NCBI GenBank assembly: GCA_963745675.1
Contig: CAVUYM010000015.1
Location: 1 to 64,000, forward strand
DNA length: 64,000 nucleotides
Origin: JAUIIK01 sp963745675
GTDB lineage: Bacteria; Chloroflexota; Chloroflexia; Thermomicrobiales; CFX8
Reading direction: 5' to 3'
In this document: positions 1 through 10,710 of the stretch, piece by piece
Numbering within the stretch: the stretch's first letter is position 1
Layout: each line of letters begins with the position of its first letter
Translations under genes and position numbers: made by a program
The notes under the pieces: generated by a model
Told to the model about the DNA's origin: nothing
Database searches by the model: none
The model's input: only the letters and a program-made list of their open reading frames with translations

Positions 1-607
1 TTGGGAATCTCAGGCAGTTCGACACCGACGAGAGGGTCATTGTCTTGACCTTCGACGCCGGCGCGGACACCGGCTTCGCTGCGGACATCCTCAACATATT
101 GGCGGCGGAAGGCATTCACGCCAGCTTCGGTATGACTGGTCCCTGGGCTGAACAGAATCCGGAACTGATTGAGCGCATCGTGAATGAGGGTCATCAACTG
201 ATCAATCACTCATGGTCCCACCCGCACTTCCCGGAATTGACGACCGCTGAACGGATTGCGGAACTTCAAGACGTGGAGAATCTCATCCGGGATACGACCG
301 GCGTTGAGTTGCAACCCTACTTTCGACCGCCATTCGGCGAATATGACGATGCGACGCTGACTGACCTCGCCGCACACGGTTACACGATTAACGTCCTCTG
401 GACCATCGACACACTTGGCTGGAAGGGACTGAGCGCGGAGGAAATCACCACCCGCGTATTGGACGGCGCCGCACCCGGTGCAATCGTGCTCATGCATGTG
501 GGTAGTCAGTCGCAGGACGCCGCCGCATTGCCACAGATGATCCGACAATTGCGCGATCAAGGATATGCTCGTTCGCAAGTGTCGAGGAACTCGTCAAGCG
601 CGAGTAG
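1..607 (+). CDS. Polysaccharide deacetylase (NodB fold), 5'-partial
   Basis: The reading frame is already open at the window edge, so the N-terminus lies outside. The NodB signature blocks are visible in order: TFDAGAD (metal-site Asp; the second Asp of the usual TFDDG is Ala), NHSWSHPHF (metal-binding His pair), RPPFGEY, LWTIDTLGW and VLMHVG. The family removes acetyl groups from N-acetylglucosamine polymers such as peptidoglycan or chitin, usually outside the cytoplasm. Near base 568 the frame is broken by one base. In the neighbouring frame the expected C-terminus (FASVEELVKRE) continues to a TAG at 605-607; the unshifted frame would run to 632 with unrelated sequence. The family call is firm; the substrate is unknown. 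Confidence 0.88.
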
Positions 608-625
608 TTTGAATGGTTTACAGGC

Positions 626-1314
626 TCAGTAGGTGTATTCGATCAGCAGATCGGTGTTAGTCAGCAGGATACTCTCACCATAGAGTTCCAATGCATTCAG
701 CGCCTCGAAGGTCTTGAGCGCTTTGTTGATGCTAACGCGCGTCGTTCCCAGCTCGGTGGCGAGTTCACCCTGGCTCAATTCGAACGGAACAATAAGTCCA
801 CGTTCAGTCCGCTCGCCACGATCTGCCGCCCGCACCAACAACCATTTGGCAACCCGGCCCGGCACATCGAGCGAGAGAATGTCCGACAGGCGTTCGTTGG
901 TCGAGCGCACCATCGCGGCAACTGTTTCCATGACGCGCAGCATCGCCTCGGATTGGATTCAAGAAATTGAAGGAAGGCAGCACGCGGCACGATTCGCACC
1001 TGGAGCGGCGACTGAGCAGTTACCGTGGCTGACCGGGCGGCGCCGTCGATGAGCGCGAGTTCGCCGATGGCATCGGGCGCTTCGACGATTGCCAGCACTA
1101 CCTCCTGACCGGAAGGCGTATATCTGGAAATACGAACCGATCCCGATTCGATAATGAGGAGCGTATCGCCAGGATCACCCTCACTCGTGAGGACTTGCCC
1201 CTCAGGGTATCGCCGGCTCCAGGATTGCTCCGCGAGACGTTTCAGCCCCTCTTCACCCAATCCTTTAAACAGAGGTACGCCTGCAAGGGGAGACTGCGCC
1301 TGGCCTGCCGTCAT
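626..1314 (-). CDS. Crp/Fnr-family transcriptional regulator (frameshifted)
   Basis: The N-terminal half is a cyclic-nucleotide-binding-type beta-roll (LFKGLGEEGLKRLAEQ, then GQVLTSEGDPGDTLLIIESG and IGELALIDGAARSATV). A C-terminal winged helix (LSQGELATELGTTRVSINKALKTFEA) follows. The two halves lie in different frames that meet near base 945, so a one-base indel interrupts an otherwise full-length (about 230 aa) protein. I chose the ATG at 1314 over the one at 1353 because AGGAG sits about 12 bases upstream of it. The GELALIDGAARSATV segment resembles a cNMP phosphate-binding cassette, so a nucleotide ligand is plausible but unproven. It is transcribed away from the small hypothetical gene at 1418. 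Confidence 0.85.
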
Positions 1315-1417
1315 AATCGGTGGTGCTCCTAGAATCAATAAAATGTCGAACATTGTGCATCATTGTATCGTTCTGGACAGCGATAGAGCGTGGATGTTGC
1401 TTCGGGGAGGAACAAAG

Positions 1418-1744
1418 ATGGGGCACGATCCAGCTGGAGCAGCGGCCAGCATCCTTGCACCTCACGTCCAGAGCATCATTCCCCGGATCAATGTCGACGA
1501 GTTCACCACGCTCGAATTCATCGAAACAATGCAGCTCGATCCCGCAGCCAAGCGGGCCTTCGATCAGGCCCTCGCGATCATTCCCGAAACCGACGAAGGT
1601 CGCGGCAGGATGATCCTCCACGGTCAGATTATCCCCGATCTCTTGCGCACGACAGGGCTCGTTGAGTGGGCGGGTTACGCCTACGGACATGAGGATCCTT
1701 ACGGAGTCCCAGCCTGGTGGCGGAAGGTTAGCCCGGAGAGCTAA
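1418..1744 (+). CDS. Hypothetical protein, 108 aa
   Basis: No family is recognised. The ATG at 1418 is preceded by a strong GGGAGG eight bases upstream, which favours it over the in-frame ATG at 1343. The protein is soluble, has no signal or membrane segment, begins MGHDPAGAAASILAPHVQS and ends with an aromatic stretch (WAGYAYGHEDPYGVPAWW). Codon use matches its neighbours. It is divergent from the Crp/Fnr-type gene and may be under its control, but this is only positional. It looks like a real gene of unknown function. Confidence 0.6.
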   Translation: MGHDPAGAAASILAPHVQSIIPRINVDEFTTLEFIETMQLDPAAKRAFDQALAIIPETDEGRGRMILHGQIIPDLLRTTGLVEWAGYAYGHEDPYGVPAWWRKVSPES

Positions 1745-1783
1745 TCTCTTCGATCCCGTTGCAAGCGCGAGCAATCCCAACGT

Positions 1784-2887
1784 CTACCTGCCGGCGGCCT
1801 CCAACGCCTCGACCAGTCGTTCGGCTACGATGATGTCTTCGCCCGGGTTGAGCGTCTCGGGATTGATCAGCAGCGCGCCATCTCCATCGACTGCCACAGC
1901 AATACGGGGACTACTCTCCCACAGCGCCTGTTGAATCCCGCGAGCGCCAGCCCCAACTGTCACCCGGGCACGAGGAATCGGCTGCCCCGCTTCGCTGGGC
2001 CAGTCACGAGACCCGGTAACACCGGGCACCTCCCGCACGGCATCAAGGACGGTCTGGACCGCGTGCTCGTAACCCTCTGAAAGTTCTTTCTGATCGAGCG
2101 CGACATAGCGTTCGACAGCCGCCAGTAGACCAAGCATCTCTTCTTTGCCTACCTTCATAGCCCGACCGCGATGGGCGTTCGGCGCGCCGTGAGCGCGAGC
2201 GACTTCGATCAGATCTGGGCGACCGAGCATCAAGCCACTTGACTGCGGGCCTCGTAGCCCTTTGCCGCCGCTGAAGACGGCAAGATCCACCCCAAGTTCG
2301 CGAGTGAAGCGCCAGAGATTCTCCGGTGGAGGGAGTTGGGCGGCAGCATCGACGACGACCGGCACGCCTCGCGTGTGAGCCAGACTGATGACCTCCTCAA
2401 GTGGCACGGCTCCCTCGGCCAGGTGATAACCAGCGAAATAAAAGACTGCCAGCGTCGCTTCTCCTAGCGCAGCTTCGAGCTGTACACTCGTCGCTCCAGA
2501 TTCATCGCCGATCTCGACGATCGTCGCGCCGGCCAGTTCAATTGACGGCACATATGCGACGTGCTGGGAACGATGGATGACGACCTCGTGCCGTTCGCGG
2601 CCAAGTATCGTAAGTCCATCGCGCGGGTCCGTCGTCAGGCCGCAAGCGAGCGTCGAGAGATAGAGTGCGCCCGCCGCGCCGGAGGTCACATAGGCCGCCT
2701 CGTTATTGGTCAGCGTGGCGATCCTTTCGCCAACCACTCGCTGCAATTCGAAGATATCAACGAAGTGCAACGAGGCGTCTTGCATCGCCGCCACAACTTC
2801 GGGCGGCATCAGTGAACCGCCCAGCCGGGTCAGCGTCGCATCAGCGTTGATGACCGTTCGCAATCCCAGACGTTCATAAATGGTCAC
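1784..2887 (-). CDS. SelA-like PLP-dependent enzyme (L-seryl-tRNA(Sec) transferase-related)
   Basis: A 367-aa fold-type I PLP enzyme. Visible features are YERLGLRTVINADATLTRLGGS at the N-terminus (typical of the SelA/DgaE branch), VTSGAAGALYLST, the cofactor Asp in VVVDAAAQLPP, and the Schiff-base Lys in VFSGGKGLRGPQSSG. The short form and the lack of an obvious tRNA-binding N-domain suggest a metabolic SelA-like lyase or aminotransferase rather than true selenocysteine synthase. No selB or selD is visible nearby. The start is GTG with AAAGGGGCGG just upstream. The gene stands alone, convergent with the hypothetical gene before it and divergent from the ABC transporter. Confidence 0.85.
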   Translation of the reverse strand: MTIYERLGLRTVINADATLTRLGGSLMPPEVVAAMQDASLHFVDIFELQRVVGERIATLTNNEAAYVTSGAAGALYLSTLACGLTTDPRDGLTILGRERHEVVIHRSQHVAYVPSIELAGATIVEIGDESGATSVQLEAALGEATLAVFYFAGYHLAEGAVPLEEVISLAHTRGVPVVVDAAAQLPPPENLWRFTRELGVDLAVFSGGKGLRGPQSSGLMLGRPDLIEVARAHGAPNAHRGRAMKVGKEEMLGLLAAVERYVALDQKELSEGYEHAVQTVLDAVREVPGVTGSRDWPSEAGQPIPRARVTVGAGARGIQQALWESSPRIAVAVDGDGALLINPETLNPGEDIIVAERLVEALEAAGR

Positions 2888-3023
2888 TGTTTTACCGCCC
2901 CTTTCGACCGCACCACTTCACTCGAGATTGAACCGGACCGACGGGCTATAGGATAGTCCGGCGCGATGGACTTAGTCTCTTTAACAGGAGCCTATTCTCG
3001 CGGCCCTGGAGAGATACCTGTTT

Positions 3024-3941
3024 ATGTTCAATGCACCAGCAATCCAGACGGCGGGTCTGACAAAACACTATGGCGATATTGTCGCCCTCGATGCTCTCGA
3101 CCTAACGGTCGAACGGGGCGAGGTATTCGGGTTTCTCGGGCCGAATGGCGCCGGTAAATCGACGACGGTGAAGCTCCTCCTGGGGCTCGTCCGACCTACT
3201 GCCGGAGAAATGCACATTCTCGGCCAGCGCGTGCCGGATCACCTAAAAGTGCTGCTGCCACAAATCGGCGCAATGGTTGAAGCTCCGGCCTTCTATCCCT
3301 TCCTGAGTGGCCGAGACAATCTCGTCGTCCTCGCCAAGATGGGACGTGTCGACGAGCGCAATGTGGACATGACACTCGAACGTGTTGGGCTGGGTGAAGC
3401 TGCGCGACGACCGTTCAAGACCTATTCAATGGGAATGAAGCAGCGACTGGCGCTAGCGGCGGCGCTTCTGAGAAAACCAGCCCTCGTGCTGCTCGATGAG
3501 CCGACAACCGGACTGGACCCGGCAGGGCAACGCGAAATCCGAACCCTGATTCCTGAACTGGCGAGGGATGGCTGCACGGTCTTCCTCTCCAGCCACATGA
3601 TGCAAGAGGTCCAGGAGATTTGCGACAGAGTAGGTATTCTGCGGGACGGTCGCCTCTTGCAAACGACCTCGGTTGAACAGTTGCTCCACACCGGCAGTCG
3701 CGCGGTCTTCGACGTCATGACAGACGAGCCCGCCCGGTGTATCGAAATCCTGCAGGCGCTCGAATGGATTGATGAAGCTGCTGAGATTGACGGCCACCTG
3801 ATTGTCACGACATCCGTAGCTCGAGCAGCGGACCTGAACAGGGCGCTCGCCGAGCGCGGCGTGTTCGCGTCGGAGATCCACCAACGCGAGCGAAGTCTCG
3901 AGGATGCATTCTTCGAAGCCATGGAGGAACAGGTCGCCTGA
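3024..3941 (+). CDS. ABC transporter ATP-binding protein
   Basis: A 305-aa cytoplasmic ATPase of the ABC-2 exporter type. Walker A is GPNGAGKST, the signature region is YSMGMKQRLALAAAL (degenerate YSxGMKQR, typical of drug/bacteriocin exporters), Walker B is LVLLDEPTTGLDPAG, and the H-loop is SSHMM. The C-terminal 90 residues form the regulatory tail common in CcmA/BcrA-like subunits. The permease starts one base after this stop codon, so the two are one operon. The substrate is unknown; antibiotic or peptide export is the usual role of the type. Confidence 0.93.
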   Translation: MFNAPAIQTAGLTKHYGDIVALDALDLTVERGEVFGFLGPNGAGKSTTVKLLLGLVRPTAGEMHILGQRVPDHLKVLLPQIGAMVEAPAFYPFLSGRDNLVVLAKMGRVDERNVDMTLERVGLGEAARRPFKTYSMGMKQRLALAAALLRKPALVLLDEPTTGLDPAGQREIRTLIPELARDGCTVFLSSHMMQEVQEICDRVGILRDGRLLQTTSVEQLLHTGSRAVFDVMTDEPARCIEILQALEWIDEAAEIDGHLIVTTSVARAADLNRALAERGVFASEIHQRERSLEDAFFEAMEEQVA

Positions 3942-3942
3942 G

Positions 3943-4788
3943 ATGATCCCGCTATTGTCGGCCGAACTCTACAAACTACGGCGGCGACCGGCCAGCTGGC
4001 TGATCATGCTTATTGGCATCGCAGTAATCGGTTTCTTCTATTTGATGCTGGCTATGTTGATGTTGAGCGGATTAGACACTGAGTCGGGCGCAAAAAGCCT
4101 CGAAGATTTGCGCGAGATAACTGCACTCCGAAATAGCGCCATCTTCGGCTTTGGCATCGCACAATTCGTCGTCTCAACGCTCGGCATCATCCTGATGGCA
4201 ATGGTCATCACGAGCGAATACGGCTGGCGAACGATCCTGACAACGGTCAATTGGAGTGGCGAGCGCGGCAAACTTCTCGTGGCCCGCATCACGATCGTGC
4301 TCGGTCTTCTGGCTATCTGCATCGGGCTGGGATGGGCGGTAGCAGCCGTTGGCAGTGCTTTCATCGAGCTGACAAACGGGACCCTGAGCGCCGACGGGAT
4401 TAACGCTGCCTTCGTCGGGAGCGTCTTCTCTGGCTGGGCGCGGACGTGGCTAACGGTCGTGACCTACGCAATGCTAGCGGCGGCTGTTTCATCACTTTCC
4501 CGCAGCCTTGCCGCGGGTATCGGCGTGGCACTCTTGATCCGTTTCCTCGAGCCAGTTGGCGTACAGATCATTGATCTATTGCCTGGAACTCTTTCGTCAC
4601 TCCAGCATCTCGCAATTTCCTCGAATGTCGACGCGCTTCTGCAGGCCAATGGGGTCATCAATACTGAGACCACAGTGGACCGCGATCTGCCGTCGACGGT
4701 ACAGGCTACGATCTACTTGATCAGTTTCTGCCTCATTTCCGGCGCAATTTCAGTCTTCGCTTTCGTCAGGCAAGACCTCGATGTCTAA
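3943..4788 (+). CDS. ABC-2 type transporter permease
   Basis: A hydrophobic protein of about 281 aa with six predicted membrane segments. The first (ASWLIMLIGIAVIGFFYLMLAML) follows the typical cytoplasmic start ELYKLRRRP. The ATG at 3943 lies directly behind the ATPase stop, which argues for translational coupling and against an earlier start inside the ATPase gene. It forms the membrane channel of the exporter with the preceding ATPase. Confidence 0.9.
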   Translation: MIPLLSAELYKLRRRPASWLIMLIGIAVIGFFYLMLAMLMLSGLDTESGAKSLEDLREITALRNSAIFGFGIAQFVVSTLGIILMAMVITSEYGWRTILTTVNWSGERGKLLVARITIVLGLLAICIGLGWAVAAVGSAFIELTNGTLSADGINAAFVGSVFSGWARTWLTVVTYAMLAAAVSSLSRSLAAGIGVALLIRFLEPVGVQIIDLLPGTLSSLQHLAISSNVDALLQANGVINTETTVDRDLPSTVQATIYLISFCLISGAISVFAFVRQDLDV

Positions 4789-4855
4789 CCGCTTGTAAGC
4801 GTTCTCACCTTCCCACTCCGACAGTATTGAGTACACTTCTGGTTGCGCTTGCGCG

Positions 4856-6778
4856 ATGCATCGCAGGGAACAAGGAGCGCACTCAACGCCGATGGCTACC
4901 TCTCAACGCATGCAAACTCAGTCGCTTAATGCCACTAATCCGGCTGTCGCTCTATCGCGCCGCCGGAAAATGACATGGCTTGCCCGCGCCAGCTGGAGTG
5001 GGGCGGCGATCTTCATCATTGGGCTGGTCGCTGTTACTGCCTTCTACCAGTATCGGGAGCAGGACCAGATTCGCGCTGGCATCAGTGTCTTCGGAGTCGA
5101 CGTCAGCGGAATGACCGAAGTGGAAGCGCGAACCAGCGTCCTTACAGAAACCCAAGCGCGGGCAGCGAGACCGCTCACCCTCGTCGATGGCGACAAGACA
5201 TGGGAAGTCACCCAGGATGAAGTCGGGTTGCGATTCGATGTCGATGCCGCCGTCGCCGATGCATTCGCCGAAGGGCGTAGCGGCTACGGCCCCGACCGCC
5301 TGGCTGTCCTCTGGCATCTGCGCAAAGGCTCGACCAAGATAGGTCCCGGCTATATTGCGGTTGCCACCGACACGACGCAGAACGCCCTGATGGCCCTGGC
5401 GTCCGATATCTACTTGCCAACAATCCAGCCTGACTTCTCTATCGACAGTGAAGGTCACTACAACTATGTGTCAGCCCAGACAGGCCGCGAGCTAAACATC
5501 GAAGCGAGTCGAGATCAGATCGTTCAAGCACTCTCGATGGGCGAAGCGTCCCTGAATCTAACGGTGACCGAATATCCTCCGGTAGCTGAGAATAGCGACT
5601 ACGCGCCGCTCATCGCACAGGCAGAGAACGTATTGGACGGGCCTCTAACACTCGTTGCTGGCGATCAAACCTGGACATTCACACCGCTGCAGCTAACGAG
5701 CCGTCTTTCGATCATAAAACCGAGCGGCAGCACACCTGCTCATTTCCAACTTGACGAAGATTGGGCTATCAGCGTGATCGATGAAATTGGTTGGGCGATC
5801 GATCGATCACCTCAGAGCCCTCGTGTCTGGTGGGATGGAGCAGGCCAGCTCGTCATAGTCAAACAGCCACAGGCTGGTTACATGATCGAGGGTGGTGACG
5901 CGCTACAGATAGCAAAAGATGCCTTTAGCGGCCTATCAGCAGACAACACCGTCAACCTACCTGTCACTGTCCTGTTTCCACCGTCGCTACCTTCGGATCT
6001 TAATGCGCTTGGCCTTACCGCAATCATCTCGGAGTCAAGCACGCCCTACGGCGGGTCAATCGACGCCCGCAAACACAACATCGAGCTGGCAGCGCAGATC
6101 CTGAACGGTGTCCTGGTAATGCCGGGGCAGACCTTTTCATTCAACAGCGAAATCGGCCCGATGACCGTCGACGCTGGCTTCGAGGTCGCCTACGGCATAG
6201 CCAATCTCGATGGCCAGTTGCGAACGGTTCCGGCCGAGGCGGGTGGCATCTGCCAGGTCGCGACGACCGTCTTCCAACCTGTCTTCGCAACCGGCTATGA
6301 AATCGTCCAGCGCACGACGCACTCATACTGGATTCCATCTTACGCATACAACGGCATGGTCGGGTTAGATGCCACCGTCGATTCCGAATCCGGGCTCGAT
6401 ATGAAATGGACGAACAATTCGGAGCATGCTGTTCTCATCCAGGCGGTAGCAGACGGAGACAATTTCATCGTCCGGCTGATTGGCCAGCGGCCGGCATGGG
6501 AAGTCAAGATCGACGATCCAGTCATTACCAACATCGACTGGGCTGATGACCAAACGGTCTTCTATCAGCCGGACACCACACTAGAACCCGGCAAAATGCT
6601 TCGCATTGAAACGGCACACGAAGGTTTCGATGTTGAGATTGTGCGCACGGTCACCAGCCCCGACGGTAGCCAGCGAGTCTGGGACGGCAAGATGTCCTAC
6701 GGCAAGTCCCGAAACGTCGTCCTCGTCGGCTCGGAAAACGGCGAACTACCGCCTGACTTCTCCCCGCCAAGCAGCTAA
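4856..6778 (+). CDS. VanW-family protein with peptidoglycan-binding-4-type domains
   Basis: About 630 aa. After a basic N-terminus one membrane segment (ASWSGAAIFIIGLVAVTAFY) anchors the protein. Two repeats of the PG_binding_4 type follow; both contain a TW-x-V/F-T core (LTLVDGDKTWEVTQDEVGLRFDVD and LTLVAGDQTWTFTPLQL). The VanW domain includes MPGQTFSFNSEIGP, EAGGICQVATTVFQPVF and RTTHSYWIPSYAYNGMVGLDATV. A G5-like all-beta tail ends the chain. It likely acts at the cell wall outside the membrane. The start is uncertain: ATG 4856 and ATG 4892 are both in frame and neither has an ideally spaced Shine-Dalgarno sequence. Confidence 0.88.
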   Translation: MHRREQGAHSTPMATSQRMQTQSLNATNPAVALSRRRKMTWLARASWSGAAIFIIGLVAVTAFYQYREQDQIRAGISVFGVDVSGMTEVEARTSVLTETQARAARPLTLVDGDKTWEVTQDEVGLRFDVDAAVADAFAEGRSGYGPDRLAVLWHLRKGSTKIGPGYIAVATDTTQNALMALASDIYLPTIQPDFSIDSEGHYNYVSAQTGRELNIEASRDQIVQALSMGEASLNLTVTEYPPVAENSDYAPLIAQAENVLDGPLTLVAGDQTWTFTPLQLTSRLSIIKPSGSTPAHFQLDEDWAISVIDEIGWAIDRSPQSPRVWWDGAGQLVIVKQPQAGYMIEGGDALQIAKDAFSGLSADNTVNLPVTVLFPPSLPSDLNALGLTAIISESSTPYGGSIDARKHNIELAAQILNGVLVMPGQTFSFNSEIGPMTVDAGFEVAYGIANLDGQLRTVPAEAGGICQVATTVFQPVFATGYEIVQRTTHSYWIPSYAYNGMVGLDATVDSESGLDMKWTNNSEHAVLIQAVADGDNFIVRLIGQRPAWEVKIDDPVITNIDWADDQTVFYQPDTTLEPGKMLRIETAHEGFDVEIVRTVTSPDGSQRVWDGKMSYGKSRNVVLVGSENGELPPDFSPPSS

Positions 6779-6966
6779 ATACCTGCCGTCATAGTCGGAC
6801 ATCGAGTCCACCACTGCTCTCAGTACTGTCTATGCGACAAGGTAATTGAAGCGCAATTTTCCTCAATGATTTAGCACGAGCCGCAGACAACCAGATATGC
6901 ATAGATACAATACCGCAGTACTCTCCAACGCCTTAGAATCAGGGACAACACACGAAGGAGCGAGCG

Positions 6967-9053
6967 ATGATTACCTTGCAGCCTGAAGCTACGAGATTTG
7001 TCCGCGGCGCCTGTCCGCACGACTGCCCGGATACCTGCGCCGTCATCACAGAGGTGCGGGATGGGAAAGCTGTAGCGTTCAAGGGCGATCCAGACCACTC
7101 GTTCACTCAGGGCTGGCTCTGCGCCAAGGTGCGGCCCTATCTCGACCGTGTCTACCATCCCGACCGGCTACTCTATCCGCTCCGCCGAGCTGGCGCAAAG
7201 GGCGGCGATGAGTGGGAGCAAATCAGCTGGGACGAGGCGATTGACGAAATCGCATCGCGTTGGAAATCGATCATTGCCGAGCATGGGGCGGCGGCGATCC
7301 TGCCCTACTCCTACAGCGGCACTCTCGGTCTCGTCCAGATGGGCGCTGCCAGCGAGCGGCTCTGGAACCGTATGGGAGCGAGCGGCCTCGACCGCGCCAT
7401 CTGCGATGTCGCGGCGACGACTGCTGTCCGGGCGACGCTCGGCGCAAAGTGGGCGCCCGACGCCTCGCATCTGCTCGACAGCAAGCTCATCCTCATCTGG
7501 GGCCACAACCCGGCCAGCACCAATCCACACGTCGTGCCCTTCATTCGTCAGGCTCAACGCAGCGGCGCCAAAATTGTCGTCATCGACCCACGCAGAACGC
7601 GCACGGCCCGGTCCGCAGACCTCCATCTTCAACCGAAACCCGCTACCGATGGCGCTCTGGCGCTTGGGCTCATCCACGTCATCTTCCGCGATGAGTTGCA
7701 CGATGAAGCGTGGCTGGAAGCCAACTCGATTGGCTGGCAAAAGCTTCGCGAACGGGCAGGTCAATTCACCCCTGAATCTGTCGCGACTATCACCGGAATA
7801 TCCAGCGCCGTCATCGAACAACTAGCCCGGGACTTCGCGACGATGACACCAGCGATCGTCAAATTCTCTGACGGGCTCCAGCGCCACGGCAATGGTGGCC
7901 AGACAATCCGCGCTCTGCTTTCACTCGCAGCCGTGACCGGCCAGATCGGAAAGCGCGGCGGCGGTATCTATTACAGCGCCAGTGATTATGTCCGCTGGGA
8001 TGCTGAGGCATTGAGCCATCGCTCAGAATGCCCGCCCGTTCCGCGGACAGTCAACATGAACCGGCTCGGCGCGGCGTTGACCGGCGAAGCCAGCGATCCA
8101 CCGATCATGTCTCTCTATGTCTTTGGCGCGAACCCGGTGACATCGTCGCCCAATAGCGGTCTGATCGTCGAAGGTCTGATGCGCGACGACCTCTTCACCG
8201 TCGTCCACGAACAGTTCATGACCGACACGGCACGCTACGCCGACATCGTCTTGCCGGCGACGACCCAGCTGGAACAGTTCGACCTCCACCGACCCTACGG
8301 GCATCGCCATTTGCAGTTGAACCAATCAAGCGATCGAGCCGCTCGGCGAATCGAAGAGCAACTGGGATCTGATGCGCCTGCTTGCCTCGGCGATGGGCTA
8401 CGACGAACCATGGCTCAACCAGACAGCAGAGGAAGTCGCCGCTGAGATCTTCGAAGCATCGAAGCCCTCGAATCCCGTCCTCGCCGGGAGTCACCCTCGA
8501 GCAGCTCTATCGCGACGGCACAGCGCCGCTGACCTTCGACGCTACGACCGAAGTGCCCTACTCCGACTTACAGTTCGGCACGCCTTCCGGCAAAGTCGAG
8601 CTCTACTCGGAAAAGATGGCCCGTCACGGCATCGATCCGCTGCCCGACTACGAACCTCCCGCTGAATTCACACAATCAAATCTGGACGGCGACGGTCTGA
8701 TCCTGCTCTCCGGAGCGGCCCACCACTTCGTCACCAGCAGCATGGCCAACCAGCCGGACCTCGCGCGTAAAGAGGGCTCGCCATCCGTCGAACTCAACCC
8801 TCTAGATGCCGAGAAACGGGGCATCCGCCATGGTGACACCGTCATCGTCGAGAATGCGCGTGGCAGCTGCCAGCTCGTCGCGATCGTGACCGAGGACGTG
8901 CCCCCAGGCGTCGCTTCTTCGGTCAAAGGCCACTGGGCGCAATTCTCGCCGGGTGCCCGCAACATCAACTGGACGACCTCCGATGCCCTCGCCGACGTGG
9001 CTGGGCAGAGCACGTTCCATTCGAATGTGGTGAGCGTTCGGCCTTTGCGTTAA
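6967..9053 (+). CDS. Molybdopterin-dependent oxidoreductase (two frameshifts)
   Basis: A Mo-bisPGD enzyme of about 695 aa. The N-terminal 4Fe-4S motif is GACPHDCPDTCAV with a later Cys in GWLCAKV. Next come the cofactor-binding domains (LILIWGHNPASTNPHVV, IVVIDPRRTRTA, YVFGANPVTSSPN, IVLPATTQLEQFD) and the C-terminal barrel (GLILLSGAAHHFVTSS, VELNPLDAEKRGIRHGDTV). A good AAGGAG lies six bases before ATG 6967. The protein changes frame near 8330 and back near 8487; each segment matches the family, so these are indels in one gene. No iron-sulfur or membrane subunit gene adjoins it. The substrate cannot be deduced. Confidence 0.88.
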
Positions 9054-9091
9054 TGTCAGAGGCGCGCAACAACGCCTGGCTGTAGACAGGC

Positions 9092-10708
9092 TCATCCTTT
9101 AGGGATCAGGTCCAGCGCCAGTTGAATCGAAGCGTTCGGGTCGAAATCCAGGTCCGCGAGTCTGTCGTAGGTCAGTTCCAGATTGGGACGGAGCATCTTC
9201 CCGGTGTCAGCATCGTCGGGAAACAACAGACTCCACTTGTAGGAGATGCGGCCCTGAAGTCCGGAATGGTCGAGGGTATAGCGCAGGGTGTCGATAAAGC
9301 AGTTTCCAGCCTGCGACGACGGCACGCCAACGATCTTCGCACCGTGCTTGTAGAGCATTGCCGCCATGTCGAATCCGGCACTGTAGGTGCGGGCTGATGT
9401 CAATACGATGACTTCAGGCGTCCACGATGGATTCTCGTCGCGCGTGGCAATGAGCCGTTCGAAGGTTTTCGATGCAGATGCTTCCTCGATTATCCGGTCA
9501 CGCAGGACGCGCCGCTCCTGATCGGTCAGTCCTTCGCGGCCGCGACGCCATTCGCGCTCCTCAGAAAAGTCGTAGCCGCCGGGCAAGCCAGTGGAAGATT
9601 CGCGCGGTATGTTGCGATTATTGTCGAAGAAGAGCGGGGACAGGCGACGAACCTGGTAGCCGCCGTCATGGTCGATCATGCCATTGAGACCGTAGAGCAG
9701 GAACTGGAGGATCGTCGCGATGGTGCTGTTTCCTCCGGTCGATTCCCGCAGGTCTACGATAAGCGTCTTCGTCGCATTCTTCGCCATTTCTTCGAGCATC
9801 TGAACAAAGATCTCGCTCGCCGCCGGCACGGCCGCTATCCGGTCACCCACATCGCATGGTCGGGGATACACGCCTAGATCTTCCACAAGCGTGTCGAGAT
9901 GGTGGCTCAGATTGTGATGGTAGCCGTAGTGCCGCCAGACTTCGAAGGCTTCTCGATACCACATCATCGGGCCAACCCGTAGCAGCATTGCGCCGTCGAC
10001 CATCTGCCAGCCGATTCGTGAGGGACCGACTGGAGTCAGATCGATAGCGGATGGAGGTGTGATCCGATCGCCCGCCGGCTGAGGGGAAAGGGGCACGTTC
10101 GCCTCTATTTGTGCTCCAACTCGATCGATAAACTTGAGTGTCAGAGCCTCAGTCGGCTCGCATTCCAGTAGATCGAAGATCAGATAGGGATGCCCGAGGG
10201 CCTCGGTAAGATGAACCAGGTTGTTGTAGGCGTTGTCATCACCACGTATGGCGCGCATGCGCTTGACCAATTCGCCAAACGGCACGCCTTCGACAGAGTC
10301 AAGCAGAGCTCCGAGGAACTGGGAGTGGCCCTCGTCGTAGACACCGCTGACCACGAGCTGCTCATCGACCGGCTCCCAATCGATCCAGAGCCGCTGGGCC
10401 ATATCCAATTCTCCACCCATCGCTCTGACGTCGACGAGCTGGTCGGGCGCTGCGGGATCGAAGATTGTGGTGTGACCGTCCCGCACCGCGGCAACCAATG
10501 GTCGCAACAGTCGCAGGAACTCGGCAGGTGTCATTCCCTCATCCGGTATCGCCGAGAGGATATCGTTCGCCATGCGGTGAAACGAGACCATCCCGCCAAT
10601 GGCTGAGAAGGGGTCAGGATGGGCATCGCTGAGAAGTGCTAGCAGTTGGCGCAGATCGGCTCGAAGTAGCTCAGGTTCTACGTGTTCGACATTTGCGTTA
10701 GTCGCCAT
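9092..10708 (-). CDS. Peptidase S41-family (tricorn/CtpA-like) protein
   Basis: About 538 aa. The C-terminal half carries S41 hallmarks: LIVDLRESTGGNST (substrate-binding strand) and VIVLTSARTYSAGFDMAAML, where the Ser in YSAG is the likely nucleophile. The N-terminal half (helical, AHPDPFSAIGG) resembles the cap domain of S41 hydrolases of unknown substrate. There is no signal peptide, so it is probably cytoplasmic. Both GTG 10714 and ATG 10708 are in frame; the latter is better spaced from GAAGAAAAGAG. A 44-codon open frame upstream ends in a TGA that overlaps GTG 10714. Confidence 0.82.
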   Translation of the reverse strand: MATNANVEHVEPELLRADLRQLLALLSDAHPDPFSAIGGMVSFHRMANDILSAIPDEGMTPAEFLRLLRPLVAAVRDGHTTIFDPAAPDQLVDVRAMGGELDMAQRLWIDWEPVDEQLVVSGVYDEGHSQFLGALLDSVEGVPFGELVKRMRAIRGDDNAYNNLVHLTEALGHPYLIFDLLECEPTEALTLKFIDRVGAQIEANVPLSPQPAGDRITPPSAIDLTPVGPSRIGWQMVDGAMLLRVGPMMWYREAFEVWRHYGYHHNLSHHLDTLVEDLGVYPRPCDVGDRIAAVPAASEIFVQMLEEMAKNATKTLIVDLRESTGGNSTIATILQFLLYGLNGMIDHDGGYQVRRLSPLFFDNNRNIPRESSTGLPGGYDFSEEREWRRGREGLTDQERRVLRDRIIEEASASKTFERLIATRDENPSWTPEVIVLTSARTYSAGFDMAAMLYKHGAKIVGVPSSQAGNCFIDTLRYTLDHSGLQGRISYKWSLLFPDDADTGKMLRPNLELTYDRLADLDFDPNASIQLALDLIPKG

Positions 10709-10710
10709 GA